From NCBI GenBank assembly GCA_025055285.1, contig JANWXM010000011.1, positions 51,131-115,130 of the forward strand: DNA of 64,000 nt, read 5' to 3'. Both the position numbers and the translations under genes were made by a program. Below are positions 18,913 to 28,334 of the stretch, in pieces (the first letter of the stretch is position 1; each line of letters begins with the position of its first letter). A model generated the notes under the pieces. The model was not told the origin of the DNA. It ran no database searches and was given only the letters and a program-made list of their open reading frames with translations. This DNA comes from Saprospiraceae bacterium. Lineage in GTDB: Bacteria > Bacteroidota > Bacteroidia > Chitinophagales > Saprospiraceae.

Positions 18913-19773
18913 ATGAAACGGTTTATTGATATTGTCGTAATCTCGGATGTTCATTTAGGTACTTACGGTTGCCACGCGCGCGAGTTATTGAATTATTTGA
19001 AAAGCATCCGTCCTCGTGTACTGGTGCTCAATGGCGACATTTTTGACATTTGGTATTTTAAGAAAAGTTACTTTCCCAAGGAGCACTTAGAGGTTGTGCG
19101 GCGTCTCCTGAAAATGGCTGCAGAAGGGACAAAAATCTACTACCTAACGGGCAATCACGATGACCTGCTGCGCAAATTTGATGAAATTTCGTTTGGGATG
19201 ATTCACTTGAGAAATAAATTGGTTTTTCAAGTAAATGGAAAAACTTACTGGATATTTCACGGAGATGTGTTCGATGCGAGTATCCAGCGGGCGCGGTGGT
19301 TAGCGCGTTTAGGGGGTGAAGGGTATGATTTGCTAATTCGAATAAATCGCCTAGTCAATCGCACACGAGAGCTGTTAGGGCTACCGCCAGTGTCGTTTGC
19401 GGCAAGGGTGAAAAAGTCAGTTAAAGGCGCCGTCAAATATATTAGCGACTTCGAAGATATAGCCATTCAAGTGGCTGCCGAGAAGGGCTACGACTACGTA
19501 ATTTGTGGCCACATTCATCGGCCGCAGATTCGTAAGGTAAGGGCTAAGAACGGTCGAGAGGTGACCTACATGAATAGTGGCGATTGGGTAGAGCACCTTA
19601 CTGCGCTGGAACTTATACATGGAGAATGGAGCATCTATCAATACGATGCTTCCCTGTTCGAGGCCAGCAACTCGCGCTTCCAGATGGCTGAGCAAGATCC
19701 GAAAATTACTCTCCTCTACCACGAAGAGGTTCTGCCGAGCAATAACGGTACACTTACGTTCGACCTTCTGTAG
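18913..19773 (+). CDS. lpxH: UDP-2,3-diacylglucosamine diphosphatase-type metallophosphoesterase
   Basis: 286 residues. All metallophosphoesterase motifs are present: SDVHLG at the N terminus, NGDIFDIWYF, TGNHDD, FHGDVFD and CGHIHRP. This combination with RARWLARLG and the long insertion before the GHIH motif matches the LpxH-type enzyme of lipid A synthesis, which cleaves UDP-2,3-diacylglucosamine to lipid X at the inner membrane. It is somewhat longer than the roughly 240 residues of the enterobacterial enzyme because of its C-terminal tail. Substrate assignment is by family. Confidence 0.85.
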   Translation: MKRFIDIVVISDVHLGTYGCHARELLNYLKSIRPRVLVLNGDIFDIWYFKKSYFPKEHLEVVRRLLKMAAEGTKIYYLTGNHDDLLRKFDEISFGMIHLRNKLVFQVNGKTYWIFHGDVFDASIQRARWLARLGGEGYDLLIRINRLVNRTRELLGLPPVSFAARVKKSVKGAVKYISDFEDIAIQVAAEKGYDYVICGHIHRPQIRKVRAKNGREVTYMNSGDWVEHLTALELIHGEWSIYQYDASLFEASNSRFQMAEQDPKITLLYHEEVLPSNNGTLTFDLL

Positions 19774-19805
19774 GGGCAAACTGCTTAAGGAAAGGGAATT
19801 TTTGT

Positions 19806-19861
19806 GCGCCGGGGTGGACAGGATAAAACATGTAACGGAGCGCTCCGGCGCCATTGTTTTT
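19806..19861 (+). terminator. Terminator after lpxH
   Basis: GCGCCGG (19806-19812) pairs perfectly with CCGGCGC (19845-19851); the loop itself holds the palindrome CGGAGCGCTCCG; the 3' arm is followed by CATTGTTTTT. It lies 33 bp past the lpxH stop and in front of the convergent clpX end. Confidence 0.6.
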
Positions 19862-19913
19862 CCTACACCTTATTTGCGCATTTGCACCGCTCTGGCTTGA
19901 GGAAAGGTGTTCC

Positions 19914-21191
19914 TTAGGCGGCCTTCAAGTTGTCGAGGCCGGAGCGATTTATTTTTTGAACCGCATAATGGCGATTCACCACTAGCCTTTTGCTTTCAGT
20001 ATCTATTTCTTTTTCAGGGTCAAACATAGCATCCATGAGTATGGCTTCACAAAGCGCACGCAATCCTCGGGCGCCCAACTTGTATTCGATTGCCTTCTCC
20101 GCAATGTATTCGATGGCATCAGGCGTTACCTCGAGAGCAATGCCCTCCAAGGCAAACAGATGTTTGTACTGGCGCAGCAGGGCATTGCGCGGTTCTGTAA
20201 GAATTTTTTGCAGCGCCAAGGCGTCAAGGGGGTGAAGGTGAACCAGAACTGGTAAGCGACCGACTAGCTCAGGAATGAGTCCATATTGTTTGACATCTTG
20301 CGGAGCAAGGTATCGGAGCAGGTTATCGCGCTCTATTTGAGAAGTATGCGTTTTGTTGTAGCCAATGACTTGAGCGTTAACTCGACGAGCAATGATTTTT
20401 TCGATGCCATCGAAAGCACCTCCGCAAATGAAGAGGATGTTCTCTGTATTGATTTTGATCATCCGCTGCTCTGGGTGTTTACGTCCGCCTTGAGGCGGCA
20501 CGAGAATGTCGGCGCCCTCAAGCATTTTAAGAAGCGCTTGCTGAACACCCTCGCCTGATACATCGCGCGTGATGGAGGGATTGTCCTGTTTGCGGGCAAT
20601 TTTATCGATCTCATCAATGTAAACAATGCCGCGTTCGGCGGCCGCCACGTCATAGTCGCACACTTGAAGGAGTCGAGACAAAATGCTCTCAACATCCTCG
20701 CCTACATAGCCTGCCTCCGTAAATACCGTGGCGTCTACGATGGTAAAGGGCACATTTAGTAAGCGAGCGATGGTTTTGGCTAGTAAAGTTTTGCCCGTTC
20801 CCGTGTGTCCAACGAGTAAAATATTGGACTTTTCGATTTCTACAGCATGGGCATCTGTGGTTTTGCCTTTTCCTTTCTCTATCTGCTGAATCCGCTTATA
20901 GTGGTTGTAGACAGCTACAGCCAACACCTTCTTAGCTTCGTCTTGGCCTATAACGTATTCATCAAGAAAGGCTTTAATCTCTCGAGGTGGCATCAGACGC
21001 AGTGGTTGTCCGTAGCGCGTGTTTTTTGGCATTTTGCCGGCCAATTCCATCTCCACTATCTCGCGAGCTCTCTCGATGCACCTATCGCATATCTGGGCTT
21101 CTATGCCCGACACGAGCAGAGCTACTTCTTCGGCAGCTCGCCCACAAAAATGGCAATGTCCCGGCGTAGGCTTTTTTCCTCTACCTGGCAT
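19914..21191 (-). CDS. clpX: ATP-dependent Clp protease, ATP-binding subunit ClpX
   Basis: 425 residues from the ATG at 21191; the frame runs on to 21281 but that would overlap clpP by 85 bp, while 21191 leaves 5 bp and fits the family N terminus. The zinc-binding domain has Cys13, Cys16, Cys35 and Cys38 (CHFC and CDRC). Then come [14 protein letters not shown] (Walker A), [11 protein letters not shown] (Walker B), and the pore and RKH-type regions (GGRKHPEQR) and the sensor segment GARGLRAL. Unfolds substrates and feeds them into ClpP. Last gene of the tig-clpP-clpX cluster. Confidence 0.97.
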   Translation of the reverse strand: MPGRGKKPTPGHCHFCGRAAEEVALLVSGIEAQICDRCIERAREIVEMELAGKMPKNTRYGQPLRLMPPREIKAFLDEYVIGQDEAKKVLAVAVYNHYKRIQQIEKGKGKTTDAHAVEIEKSNILLVGHTGTGKTLLAKTIARLLNVPFTIVDATVFTEAGYVGEDVESILSRLLQVCDYDVAAAERGIVYIDEIDKIARKQDNPSITRDVSGEGVQQALLKMLEGADILVPPQGGRKHPEQRMIKINTENILFICGGAFDGIEKIIARRVNAQVIGYNKTHTSQIERDNLLRYLAPQDVKQYGLIPELVGRLPVLVHLHPLDALALQKILTEPRNALLRQYKHLFALEGIALEVTPDAIEYIAEKAIEYKLGARGLRALCEAILMDAMFDPEKEIDTESKRLVVNRHYAVQKINRSGLDNLKAA

Positions 21192-21196
21192 AGCTG

Positions 21197-21910
21197 TTAC
21201 TTTGGGTTTTTGCGCGGGTTTTGGCGTTCGAGCACTTCGTCGACTAACCCGTAGGCCTTTGCTTCCTCGGCGCTCATCCAATTATCGCGGTCGCAATCTT
21301 CCATGATTTTCTCAAAAGTCTGACCTGTGTGGGCGGCCAGCACTTCGTATAGGCTTTTCTGCATTTTTTTGATAAGCCGGTAGGTGATTTCAATGTCCGA
21401 AACCTGCCCTTGCGCTCCTCCCATAGGCTGATGAATCATCACGTGGCTGTGGTATAGGCAGCTGCGTTTCCCTTTAGCTCCAGCTGCCAACAAAACGGCA
21501 GCCATCGAAGCGGCAAGCCCTGTGCAGATTGTGGCTACATCGGGTGCAACATACTGCATCGTATCGTAGATGCCCAGACCGTCAATCACCGAACCTCCAG
21601 GGCTATTGATGAACAGTTGGATATCGCGCTTTGGGTCTGTAGATTCCAAAAAGAGCAATTGCGCCTGAATGACGTTCGCTACATAATCGTTGACGGGCAC
21701 ACCCATGAAGATGATGCGATCCATCATCAATCGGCTAAAGACGTCCATAGCCACCACATTCATTTGCCGCTCTTCGATAACAGCGGGGGTGAAGGCGCGA
21801 ATATGAGGAAGAGCTTTTTGCACATTAGATTCGATGTACTTCTCTAAGTGCATGCTGGTCATGCCCAAATGCTTTGTAGCGTAGCGCTGAAATTCTCTCT
21901 TGTCAAACAT
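21197..21910 (-). CDS. clpP: ATP-dependent Clp protease proteolytic subunit ClpP
   Basis: 237 residues. Catalytic serine Ser135 in [10 protein letters not shown], His160 in [13 protein letters not shown], and an Asp in DCDRDNWMS form the serine-protease triad; FINSPGGSV is the family oxyanion segment. Somewhat longer than usual at the N terminus (about 40 residues before TPAVIEE), as in many Bacteroidota ClpP. Its stop codon is 5 bp from the clpX start, so the two are surely translated from one mRNA. Confidence 0.97.
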   Translation of the reverse strand: MFDKREFQRYATKHLGMTSMHLEKYIESNVQKALPHIRAFTPAVIEERQMNVVAMDVFSRLMMDRIIFMGVPVNDYVANVIQAQLLFLESTDPKRDIQLFINSPGGSVIDGLGIYDTMQYVAPDVATICTGLAASMAAVLLAAGAKGKRSCLYHSHVMIHQPMGGAQGQVSDIEITYRLIKKMQKSLYEVLAAHTGQTFEKIMEDCDRDNWMSAEEAKAYGLVDEVLERQNPRKNPK

Positions 21911-21977
21911 AATTTCTTTTTTTGGAACAATACCAACAAATACGGTCCACGAAGGTTTTTTCTCGACAATCGAGTGC

Positions 21978-23405
21978 CTAGGCCACCTCCACGCCTGTTG
22001 GCGATGTTTTTGATTCCGACGTTTGCAAGTCGTCTAACTCTTTTTTCCTTTCTCGGAGCAGTTCTTTTACCTTCTCCAGTGCCACGGGGCGCTCCTTTAC
22101 GGTTATCAGCGAAGGAAGAGCAGACGCTATTGCTCGATGTGTTAAATCGAACTCAATTTTTTCTACATATTCTCTGTCCTTCAAGGTCTCCCTCCAAAAC
22201 TTTTCCATCAGATGCAATCTTCCATTTTCAGCCAAGTAGTTATGGATGCGCCGCCCAGCCTCCACCACAACATCTTCTTTGCTCGGGTAAGCCTTTGTTT
22301 TTTCTCTCAAGTACTTAAATAAAAAATTCCACTTCCGCTTCTTAAGAAAGTTTTGGTATTCCTGTTCGTCTACGTCTTCTAAATTTGAGTCGGTCAAAAT
22401 AGAGAAAAGTTTTTTGGTATAGCGGTGGGGCCAGGAAATTTCATTGAGTTGGTTTAGGCGGTTCAATACGTCTACTAAAAATATTCCATCGAGTTGATGA
22501 GCATACATGCCCTTTATGCTTTCTTTTAAAGCGCGAAGAGCTTCCTCCTCGGTAGAGACATCTTTGCCGAAGTAGGCATTGAAGAACTCTTTCGTGAGCG
22601 GAGCAGGTTCGCGTCGGTAGACTTTGCGAATAGTTACTTCAAACCAATCGCCTATCTCACTCCCTTCTTCCTCGGGAATTTCTAGCCATCTCCGATAAAA
22701 GTCCTCAGAAATCAGTTCTCGCAAGATACCTAGGCGTACTCGGAGGACGTCATTTACAGCATGCCCTACGAAGGATTCCGCAAGGCTTTGAATCTTCTCT
22801 TTGGAGAGCAGCAGGCGAAGCGTCCGGTGCAAGCCTCCCTCTTTAGGAGAATCGCCGGCCAATTCCACTGCCTCCATTTGGATGACATCTCCGTAGGTAA
22901 TACCCTCTTCAATCTCCCGATCTGTTCCTGAGAGCAAAGACAACGAACGAATCTCCTGCTGCACTAATTCGTCAGAGAGGTCTAACACAATTTTTTCGTA
23001 TTCATTTTCAGGATCTAAACCCTTCACTTCTTTCGGAAACAGACCAACTTCAAAAATAGCAACATTTTCTTCAGCAATCTTTTTGACAGACGACGGAAAA
23101 GTTGAAAACGAAGTGGATACCATGAGGGGTGGTCCTATGAAATAGAGGGCATCTTCATCTTGGCCTATCTTTTCTATCGACTCTTCTATGATATTCTGGT
23201 AGGTCTCTCGCACGAGATGCCCCTCATACCTCGAACGAATCAGAGTCGACGGGACGTGCCCTGGTCGGAAACCCTTCATCGTTCCCGTTTTGACTAGATT
23301 TCTAATCTGTTCTTCCACTCGAGAGGCAATTTCCTCTTTGAAAAAGGTAAGGTGGAACTGCAAAATGTGCTCTTCTTCGAGCAAGCGTTTTTCTATATGA
23401 GGCAT
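21978..23405 (-). CDS. tig: Trigger factor (ribosome-bound chaperone)
   Basis: 475 residues, the expected length for this phylum. The ribosome-binding domain has the signature GFRPGHVP (residues 45-52), preceded by the [21 protein letters not shown] helix; the middle is the PPIase-like domain and the C-terminal half is helical with many charged residues. Sequence is divergent, as is usual in Bacteroidota, but position directly upstream of clpP and clpX fixes the call. The stop is 67 bp from clpP. Confidence 0.9.
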   Translation of the reverse strand: MPHIEKRLLEEEHILQFHLTFFKEEIASRVEEQIRNLVKTGTMKGFRPGHVPSTLIRSRYEGHLVRETYQNIIEESIEKIGQDEDALYFIGPPLMVSTSFSTFPSSVKKIAEENVAIFEVGLFPKEVKGLDPENEYEKIVLDLSDELVQQEIRSLSLLSGTDREIEEGITYGDVIQMEAVELAGDSPKEGGLHRTLRLLLSKEKIQSLAESFVGHAVNDVLRVRLGILRELISEDFYRRWLEIPEEEGSEIGDWFEVTIRKVYRREPAPLTKEFFNAYFGKDVSTEEEALRALKESIKGMYAHQLDGIFLVDVLNRLNQLNEISWPHRYTKKLFSILTDSNLEDVDEQEYQNFLKKRKWNFLFKYLREKTKAYPSKEDVVVEAGRRIHNYLAENGRLHLMEKFWRETLKDREYVEKIEFDLTHRAIASALPSLITVKERPVALEKVKELLRERKKELDDLQTSESKTSPTGVEVA

Positions 23406-23439
23406 GGAAAAAGGGAAGAAGTCTCCTTGATGAACTTTG

Positions 23440-23521
23440 TGCGGGCGGAGGGATTCGAACCCTCAAGCCTTTCGGCGCCAGATCCTAAGTCTGGTACGTC
23501 TACCAATTCCGCCACACCCGC
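23440..23521 (-). tRNA. tRNA-Leu (anticodon UAG)
   Basis: 82 nt cloverleaf with a 7-bp acceptor stem (GCGGGTG with CGCCCGC), D arm containing GGAATTGGTAGAC, anticodon stem CCAGA/TCTGG around TAG, a long variable arm as in class II tRNAs and the T arm GGGTTCGAATCCC. Discriminator A; the CCA end is not encoded. Confidence 0.96.
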
Positions 23522-23549
23522 CACGCAAATCAAAAACCCAATCGGGCCG

Positions 23550-23557
23550 CAAAGTTA
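23550..23557 (-). promoter_or_regulatory. -7 box for tRNA-Leu
   Basis: Minus strand reads TAACTTTG (TAnnTTTG), placing the transcription start about 20-25 nt before the mature tRNA. A TTTG lies 16 bp further upstream (23574-23577). Confidence 0.5.
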
Positions 23558-23642
23558 GGAAAAATTTGCCTGACAAAGCTGGCCTATTAGCCAATCGTTA
23601 ACGATGTTAAAACAGGATTAGGTGCGAACTATTGAGGTTTCT

Positions 23643-23650
23643 TAATTTTG
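23643..23650 (+). promoter_or_regulatory. -7 box (TAATTTTG) just before relA/spoT
   Basis: Exact TAnnTTTG match whose expected start point (about 23655) is only a few bases from the first ATG at 23661. In-frame ATGs at 23670 and 23679 follow. No clear -33 element was found. Confidence 0.35.
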
Positions 23651-23660
23651 AGCTGCAAAA

Positions 23661-25916
23661 ATGACGCTTATGTCCGGAATGCCTCCTCGTACATCTAACG
23701 AGGAATATGCCCGCATTGTAAGGCAAGGATATCGCAATTTGCTTCGCAGCTTACCAAAACCCTTGAGCGACGAAGACCGGCGCATGATTCGCGATGCTCT
23801 CGATCTAGCTGCTGAGGCTCATCGGCATCAGGTGCGGATGACGGGCGAACCGTACATCACTCATCCGATCGCTGTAGCGCAAATCTGTGCCGAAGAGATA
23901 GGGCTGGGCCCGACCGCTGTAGCATGTGCTCTTCTGCATGATGTAGTGGAGGACACCTCTGTAAGTCTAGAAATGATTCGCGAGCGCTTTGGCGAACGAG
24001 TAGCGCTTATTGTCGAAGGTCTTACAAAGTTAGACGAAGAAAAGGATGACAAATATGCTGGCGAGCGACAAGCCATCAACCTGACTCATGTCATGCGCGC
24101 CATGCTTGTAGACGTGCGGGTCATCCTTATTAAAATGGCGGACCGCTTGCACAATCTCCGAACTATAAAGGGCATGCCGCCTGAGAAACAGCAGCGGATT
24201 GTCATCGAAACAGACTCCATTTACACCCCTCTGGCACATCGCCTGGGCTTATACAATATTAAGACGGAATTTCAGGACATTTATCTTAAAATCATTCATC
24301 CGGAAAAATATCGAGAAATCGCTGACAAGCTTGCTCAAACTAAGCGCTCGCGAGAACAATACATTCGTGATTTTATCCGACCCATTGAAGAGGCCTTACA
24401 TAAACAACTAAAAGGTATCAAATTCCGTATCTTAGGTCGGCCCAAGAGTATTTATTCGATATGGAATAAAATGTGTCAAAAAGAGGTCGCTTTCGAAGAT
24501 ATTTATGACCTCTTCGCTATTCGCATCATTTTAGACGTTCCTTTCGAAGAAGAGCGTATGGCTTGCTGGATGGTATACGCCATCGTTACCAGCATATATC
24601 AGAATATTCCAGCTCGCCAGAAAGATTGGATAACTACACCCAAGGCGAATGGATATGAATCGCTTCATACGTCCGTTATTGGTCCGGGCGGAAAGTACGT
24701 AGAAGTACAGATCCGCACCGAGCGGATGAATGACATCGCCGAACGCGGTTATGCAGCGCACTGGAAGTACAAAGGCCTCAAATTGCTCAATCGCAACGAA
24801 AACACGTTCGAGAAATGGTTCGACCGTATTCGAGAGGTTCTAGAGAATAATACGGCGAGCGCAAAGGAGATTATGGTCGCCTTTGAGGATGAAATCCTCG
24901 AAGAAGAAGTTCACGTGCTTACTCCCAAGGGGGAAAGCCGCTTCCTCAAGGAAGGTGCTACTGCGCTCGACTTCGCTTTCGATATCCATTCCGACATCGG
25001 CTGTACATGTCGCATCATTCGAGTCAACGGTGCTGTTGTACCGTTCAATTATGTCCTCAAGAACGGCGACCAGGTCTCGGTAGAAACTGACAAGAATGCC
25101 CGCCCTACGCCAGACTGGCTCAAGTACGTCACCACCTCAAAAGCAAAAAACCGCATCCGGGCTGCTTTAAAAAAAGAGCGCTTTAAAATGGCTGCTGACG
25201 GGCTTGAAATCTTAGAGCGCAAAGTGCAACGCCTCTTTAACTGCTCTGCCGAACCTTACGTCGAAGCATTAGCTAAATGGTATGGCTTCGACCAACGGCT
25301 AGAGTTCTTGGTGGCTATAGCCCTTCAACAGGTGGATTTGCTTCGCCTTAAAGAAATTCGCCTTGAGAACGGAAAGATAGAGCCCATTGTACAGCTCAAC
25401 GCTTCACCCGATGCCCAAAAGCCACAAGAACCGACAACGACCGTTAAGCCAAATGCTGCGCCAACAGATATAATCATTAACGATGAGCCTGGCCACTTAT
25501 ACAGTTATGTTTTGGCTAGTTGCTGTACTCCTCTGCCGGGCGATGCTATCTTCGCCTACATTACCTCCCGAGAAAACGTAGCTAAAATCCATCGAGAATC
25601 ATGCCCTAATGCAACTTACCTCAAGCGAAACTACTCCTATCGCATTTTTCCGGCGCGCTGGGGCAACGTCGCTCAATTCCATTTCGTGGCTGCCATAGCA
25701 GTAAAGGGCATTGACCAAGGCCCAGGAACCATCCAACGTCTTTCTGACCACATCTCGAGCATGGGCATCAACATTCGCTCCTTCTCCATTGCAGGAGACA
25801 GAGGCTATTTTTCAGGTCGAATAGAGCTCATCGTAGCAAGCAATGCGCAACTCCAGCAAGTGACCAAAGAGATCAGAAAACTAAAATTTGTTACTTCCGT
25901 CGAACGCATAGAGTAG
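23661..25916 (+). CDS. Bifunctional (p)ppGpp synthetase/hydrolase, RelA/SpoT type
   Basis: 751 residues in the usual long RSH layout. The HD hydrolase domain has His54, His68 and the HD pair at 93-94 (LLHDVVEDTS) plus KMADRLHNLRT, so hydrolase should be active. The synthetase domain has IYDLFAIRIIL, ANGYESLHTSVIGP and EVQIRTERMNDIAERGYAAHWKYK. Then follow a TGS domain (VHVLTPKGES, GATALDFAFDIHSDIG) and a C-terminal zinc-finger/ACT region (SCCTPLPGDAIFAYITS, IHRESCPNA). Both enzymatic sites look intact, so this is likely the main stringent-response enzyme. Three ATGs within the first seven codons leave the exact start open. Confidence 0.95.
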   Translation: MTLMSGMPPRTSNEEYARIVRQGYRNLLRSLPKPLSDEDRRMIRDALDLAAEAHRHQVRMTGEPYITHPIAVAQICAEEIGLGPTAVACALLHDVVEDTSVSLEMIRERFGERVALIVEGLTKLDEEKDDKYAGERQAINLTHVMRAMLVDVRVILIKMADRLHNLRTIKGMPPEKQQRIVIETDSIYTPLAHRLGLYNIKTEFQDIYLKIIHPEKYREIADKLAQTKRSREQYIRDFIRPIEEALHKQLKGIKFRILGRPKSIYSIWNKMCQKEVAFEDIYDLFAIRIILDVPFEEERMACWMVYAIVTSIYQNIPARQKDWITTPKANGYESLHTSVIGPGGKYVEVQIRTERMNDIAERGYAAHWKYKGLKLLNRNENTFEKWFDRIREVLENNTASAKEIMVAFEDEILEEEVHVLTPKGESRFLKEGATALDFAFDIHSDIGCTCRIIRVNGAVVPFNYVLKNGDQVSVETDKNARPTPDWLKYVTTSKAKNRIRAALKKERFKMAADGLEILERKVQRLFNCSAEPYVEALAKWYGFDQRLEFLVAIALQQVDLLRLKEIRLENGKIEPIVQLNASPDAQKPQEPTTTVKPNAAPTDIIINDEPGHLYSYVLASCCTPLPGDAIFAYITSRENVAKIHRESCPNATYLKRNYSYRIFPARWGNVAQFHFVAAIAVKGIDQGPGTIQRLSDHISSMGINIRSFSIAGDRGYFSGRIELIVASNAQLQQVTKEIRKLKFVTSVERIE

Positions 25917-25957
25917 GCTAACGATCGACAAGCCTGAAATAAGGTGTTTTATAAGCC

Positions 25958-25992
25958 GTTGATTTCCAGTTGAAATCCAGTTGAAATTCAAC
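25958..25992 (+). promoter_or_regulatory. Operator-like array of three 11-bp repeats upstream of the S24 repressor
   Basis: GTTGATTTCCA (25958), GTTGAAATCCA (25969) and GTTGAAATTCA (25980) are head-to-tail at 11-bp spacing, one turn of the helix. The last copy extends into the palindrome GTTGAA-A-TTCAAC (25980-25992). A further half site, CAGTTGAAAA, sits at 26071-26080, just past the expected transcription start. Binding by the adjacent repressor is inferred. Confidence 0.55.
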
Positions 25993-26027
25993 GGGGATAT
26001 TTTTTTGAAAAAAAATCTTTAAAAATT

Positions 26028-26059
26028 TTTGTTTTAAAAAGCAAAAAGTTTTAAATTTG
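26028..26059 (+). promoter_or_regulatory. Promoter of the S24 repressor gene
   Basis: TTTG at 26028-26031, 20 bp, then TAAATTTG at 26052-26059, an exact TAnnTTTG match. The start point would be near 26066, giving a leader of about 56 nt that contains the extra GTTGAA half site. Confidence 0.65.
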
Positions 26060-26121
26060 CATCGAAAATGCAGTTGAAAAATGCCAGCCTAATTCATTAA
26101 AAATGTCTAAACTTATATCCT

Positions 26122-26859
26122 ATGATTAGAGACGACCGAATTGAGTTAAATAGGCGCTTTGTGCAAGCCTTTCGACTCTTAGAGGAGCGGGGGGTCATTG
26201 TAAAAAATGACCGCCACGGCAGAGGTATGGGCGATGTAGCAGAAAAAGTATTGGGAAACCGCGCCTATGGCCATATCATTCGGGCATTTCTCTCGCAAAA
26301 GCGCGTAATAGATTACGGTCAAGCGAAAGCTTTCTGCCGTGCCTACGACATTAATGAGAACTGGATGCTACATGGCATTGGGCAACCTTTTGGTTTCTCT
26401 AATCAACTCCAAACAGCCTACCTCGACGATTCTTCCCTCTCCAGCAGGATGGGCAACATTTGGTTTACGACGGTTGAGGCGTTTGGCGGTGCTACAGTGG
26501 GTACAGAGTGGCCTGAAACGGGTACCTATTTCTCTATTCCTGGAATAAGCAGCGCGGGCGGGCGGCTAGTGGCCTTTAGTGTCGTAGGCAACTCGATGGA
26601 TCCCGTCATTCAGGAAGGCGATATTATTGTCTGTCGCGAGGTAGAGCGGGTCGAAGATATTCGAGACAACGAGATCTATACGGTGCGTAGCGAGGGCAAA
26701 TTGTGGGTAAAGTACGTGCAGAAAAAGTACAACAGTGCAGGGCAGGTCGTCAGCCTCAAACTCATCTCGGCCAATTATTTCGACCACGACCCGTTTGAGA
26801 TCGAAGTTAATGAAACAACCCGCCTTTACAAGGTCATCCGCAAGATTTCTGCGCTGTAA
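26122..26859 (+). CDS. LexA/CI-like S24 peptidase-fold transcriptional regulator
   Basis: 245 residues. The C-terminal half is the S24 autoprotease domain: FSVVGNSMDPVIQEGDII contains the nucleophilic serine and RSEGKLWVKYVQK supplies the lysine, followed by VVSLKLISANYFDHDPFEI. The N-terminal 80 residues are a helical DNA-binding region that does not match the LexA winged helix closely (RVIDYGQAKAFCRAYDINENWML looks like an XRE-type helix-turn-helix). Whether it answers to DNA damage or another cue is unknown. The array of repeats upstream suggests autoregulation. Confidence 0.8.
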   Translation: MIRDDRIELNRRFVQAFRLLEERGVIVKNDRHGRGMGDVAEKVLGNRAYGHIIRAFLSQKRVIDYGQAKAFCRAYDINENWMLHGIGQPFGFSNQLQTAYLDDSSLSSRMGNIWFTTVEAFGGATVGTEWPETGTYFSIPGISSAGGRLVAFSVVGNSMDPVIQEGDIIVCREVERVEDIRDNEIYTVRSEGKLWVKYVQKKYNSAGQVVSLKLISANYFDHDPFEIEVNETTRLYKVIRKISAL

Positions 26860-26892
26860 TTAAGAGAAACTTTCCTGCTGCTTATTGTTTTT

Positions 26893-26927
26893 AGCCTCCC
26901 GGTGTTAGTCATCGGAGAGGCCTTTTT
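26893..26927 (+). terminator. Terminator after the S24 repressor, overlapping the lspA 3' end
   Basis: GCCTC (26894-26898) pairs with GAGGC (26917-26921), with a further CC/GG pair across a bulge, followed by CCTTTTTG. The structure covers the last codons of the convergent lspA gene. Confidence 0.5.
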
Positions 26928-27648
26928 GTAACTGTTCGTCTCCAGGGGGTGGAGCTTGGCCTGATTCTGTTGCCTTTTGGTCAGTTTCTGAGGAAGTCTC
27001 CTGAGGTGATGAATCTTCCTGCTTATCTAAGACCTCTTCGCGGAAAAAACGCCGCTGGAAGAGCAAAATGGCGAACACGCCGATTGTAATAGATGCGTCT
27101 GCCACATTGAAAATAGGGCTAAAGAACAACCACTCTTCGCCACCGATAAAGGGCAACCATTTCGGCATGCGAAGCCATACGATAGGAAAATAAAACATGT
27201 CTACCACCTTGCCGTGCAGAAATGCTCCATATCCTTGCCCAGGTGGCACAAGCCGAGCAGGCACGCAGTCGTGATATGGCGATTCTGTGAAAATAAGGCC
27301 GTAAAAGGCGCTGTCGATGATATTGCCAAGGGCACCAGCGGTGATCAAGCCAACGCTGTATAAAAAGCCTGATGGAACTCGGGCTGCAATCAGCATTCGC
27401 AGGTACCAAATAAGCGCCACTACCATCCCAATGCGAAATATGCTGAGCAACAGCTTGCCATATTTCCATTCAAACGTTATCCCAAAAGCCATGCCCTCGT
27501 TTTCAACAAAGTGTAGCCTGGCCCAACTCAAGCCCAAAATGGGCACATCTTGGTTGTAGCAAAAGGTCGTTTTCACGTAGACCTTCAGCGCTTGGTCGAG
27601 AGCAAGGACAAACAGGATTAGCAGCAGAACTCGGTAGGAGCGTCTCAA
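26905..27648 (-). CDS. lspA: Prolipoprotein signal peptidase (signal peptidase II)
   Basis: 247 residues, long for the family (usual 160-220), because of an acidic tail of about 45 residues (EDSSPQETSSETDQK...) with no known role. Four hydrophobic helices; the two catalytic aspartates lie in ALGNIIDSAFYG and FNVADASITIGVF. Cleaves the signal from prolipoproteins in the inner membrane; several lipoproteins are encoded in this window. A near-consensus -7 box (CATCTTTG on the minus strand, 27678-27685) lies about 30 bp upstream of the start. Confidence 0.92.
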   Translation of the reverse strand: MRRSYRVLLLILFVLALDQALKVYVKTTFCYNQDVPILGLSWARLHFVENEGMAFGITFEWKYGKLLLSIFRIGMVVALIWYLRMLIAARVPSGFLYSVGLITAGALGNIIDSAFYGLIFTESPYHDCVPARLVPPGQGYGAFLHGKVVDMFYFPIVWLRMPKWLPFIGGEEWLFFSPIFNVADASITIGVFAILLFQRRFFREEVLDKQEDSSPQETSSETDQKATESGQAPPPGDEQLQKGLSDD

Positions 27649-27649
27649 G

Positions 27650-28137
27650 GGCGTTTGCTTTATCTTTTAAAAACGGCGCAAAGATGCGATGCTCAGCGGC
27701 TTTTGTATAGGGGCAGGTTAGAAATATTGAACCTCCCAATTCCCAATAAAAGTTTAGTTTGCGGCATATAAGCCAAAGATTCTCAATCTGAGGCAATTGG
27801 CTAATCGCTAAAAAGTCCTTACAATACGAAATCTCAAAGAAGTGCTCTTGAGGTAAGGTCATTGCCTCTGCGCTCGAATAGTGAACCTGGCCTAAATAGG
27901 TGATACCCGCTTTACCTTCAAAGTTTCTACCAACATCCTCTTATGTTGCCACTCAGGATTTCCAACAGTAGTATGAAGCCTTCTTCCATGAATATTTAGC
28001 TGCTGCGCGGCGGAAAATGTACTCCATCCTATCTTCGTTCGATCTCCATAGAAGTATGGCTCTTGTTGCAAAGAGAGAGAGTCAAACCATTGCCCACGCA
28101 TTCGAGCAATGAAACGCGACTTGAATTTTACAGCAAG
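27650..28137 (-). pseudogene. Possible frameshifted gene remnant of unknown function; gene-free region 27649-28334
   Basis: Two overlapping minus-strand frames read like one protein. The first (28137 to 27892) contains FIARMRGQWFDSLSLQQEP and FYGDRTKIGWSTFSAAQ and then ETLKV; shifting by one base near 27912 gives KAGITYLGQVHYSSAEAM and LPQEHFFEISYCKDFLA. The joined product would be over 100 residues long and runs into lspA out of frame. I do not recognise the family. The stretch could equally be chance open frames, so confidence is low. The rest of 27649-28334 shows nothing else. Confidence 0.25.
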
Positions 28138-28334
28138 TTAACCCATGCGGAAAGATCATTCTCCGATGCCTGTTTTTTCCAGGTCGATTGAACTTTGTCT
28201 TTGGAGAGCGTTTATTTTTCCCAGTGCAAAAACCTGGATAGCCCTTTACTTCAAGAGGTATTTAAGGATTATTTTTCAAAGTGCGCGCTTTTCATTTTTT
28301 CTTTTGCGATCAGCTAGAAAGCGGTCGGCAGTGT

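Noticed and set aside
21197-21281. ClpX start at 21281 overlapping clpP
   Set aside because: It would overlap clpP by 85 bp; the ATG at 21191 gives the family N terminus and a 5-bp gap.
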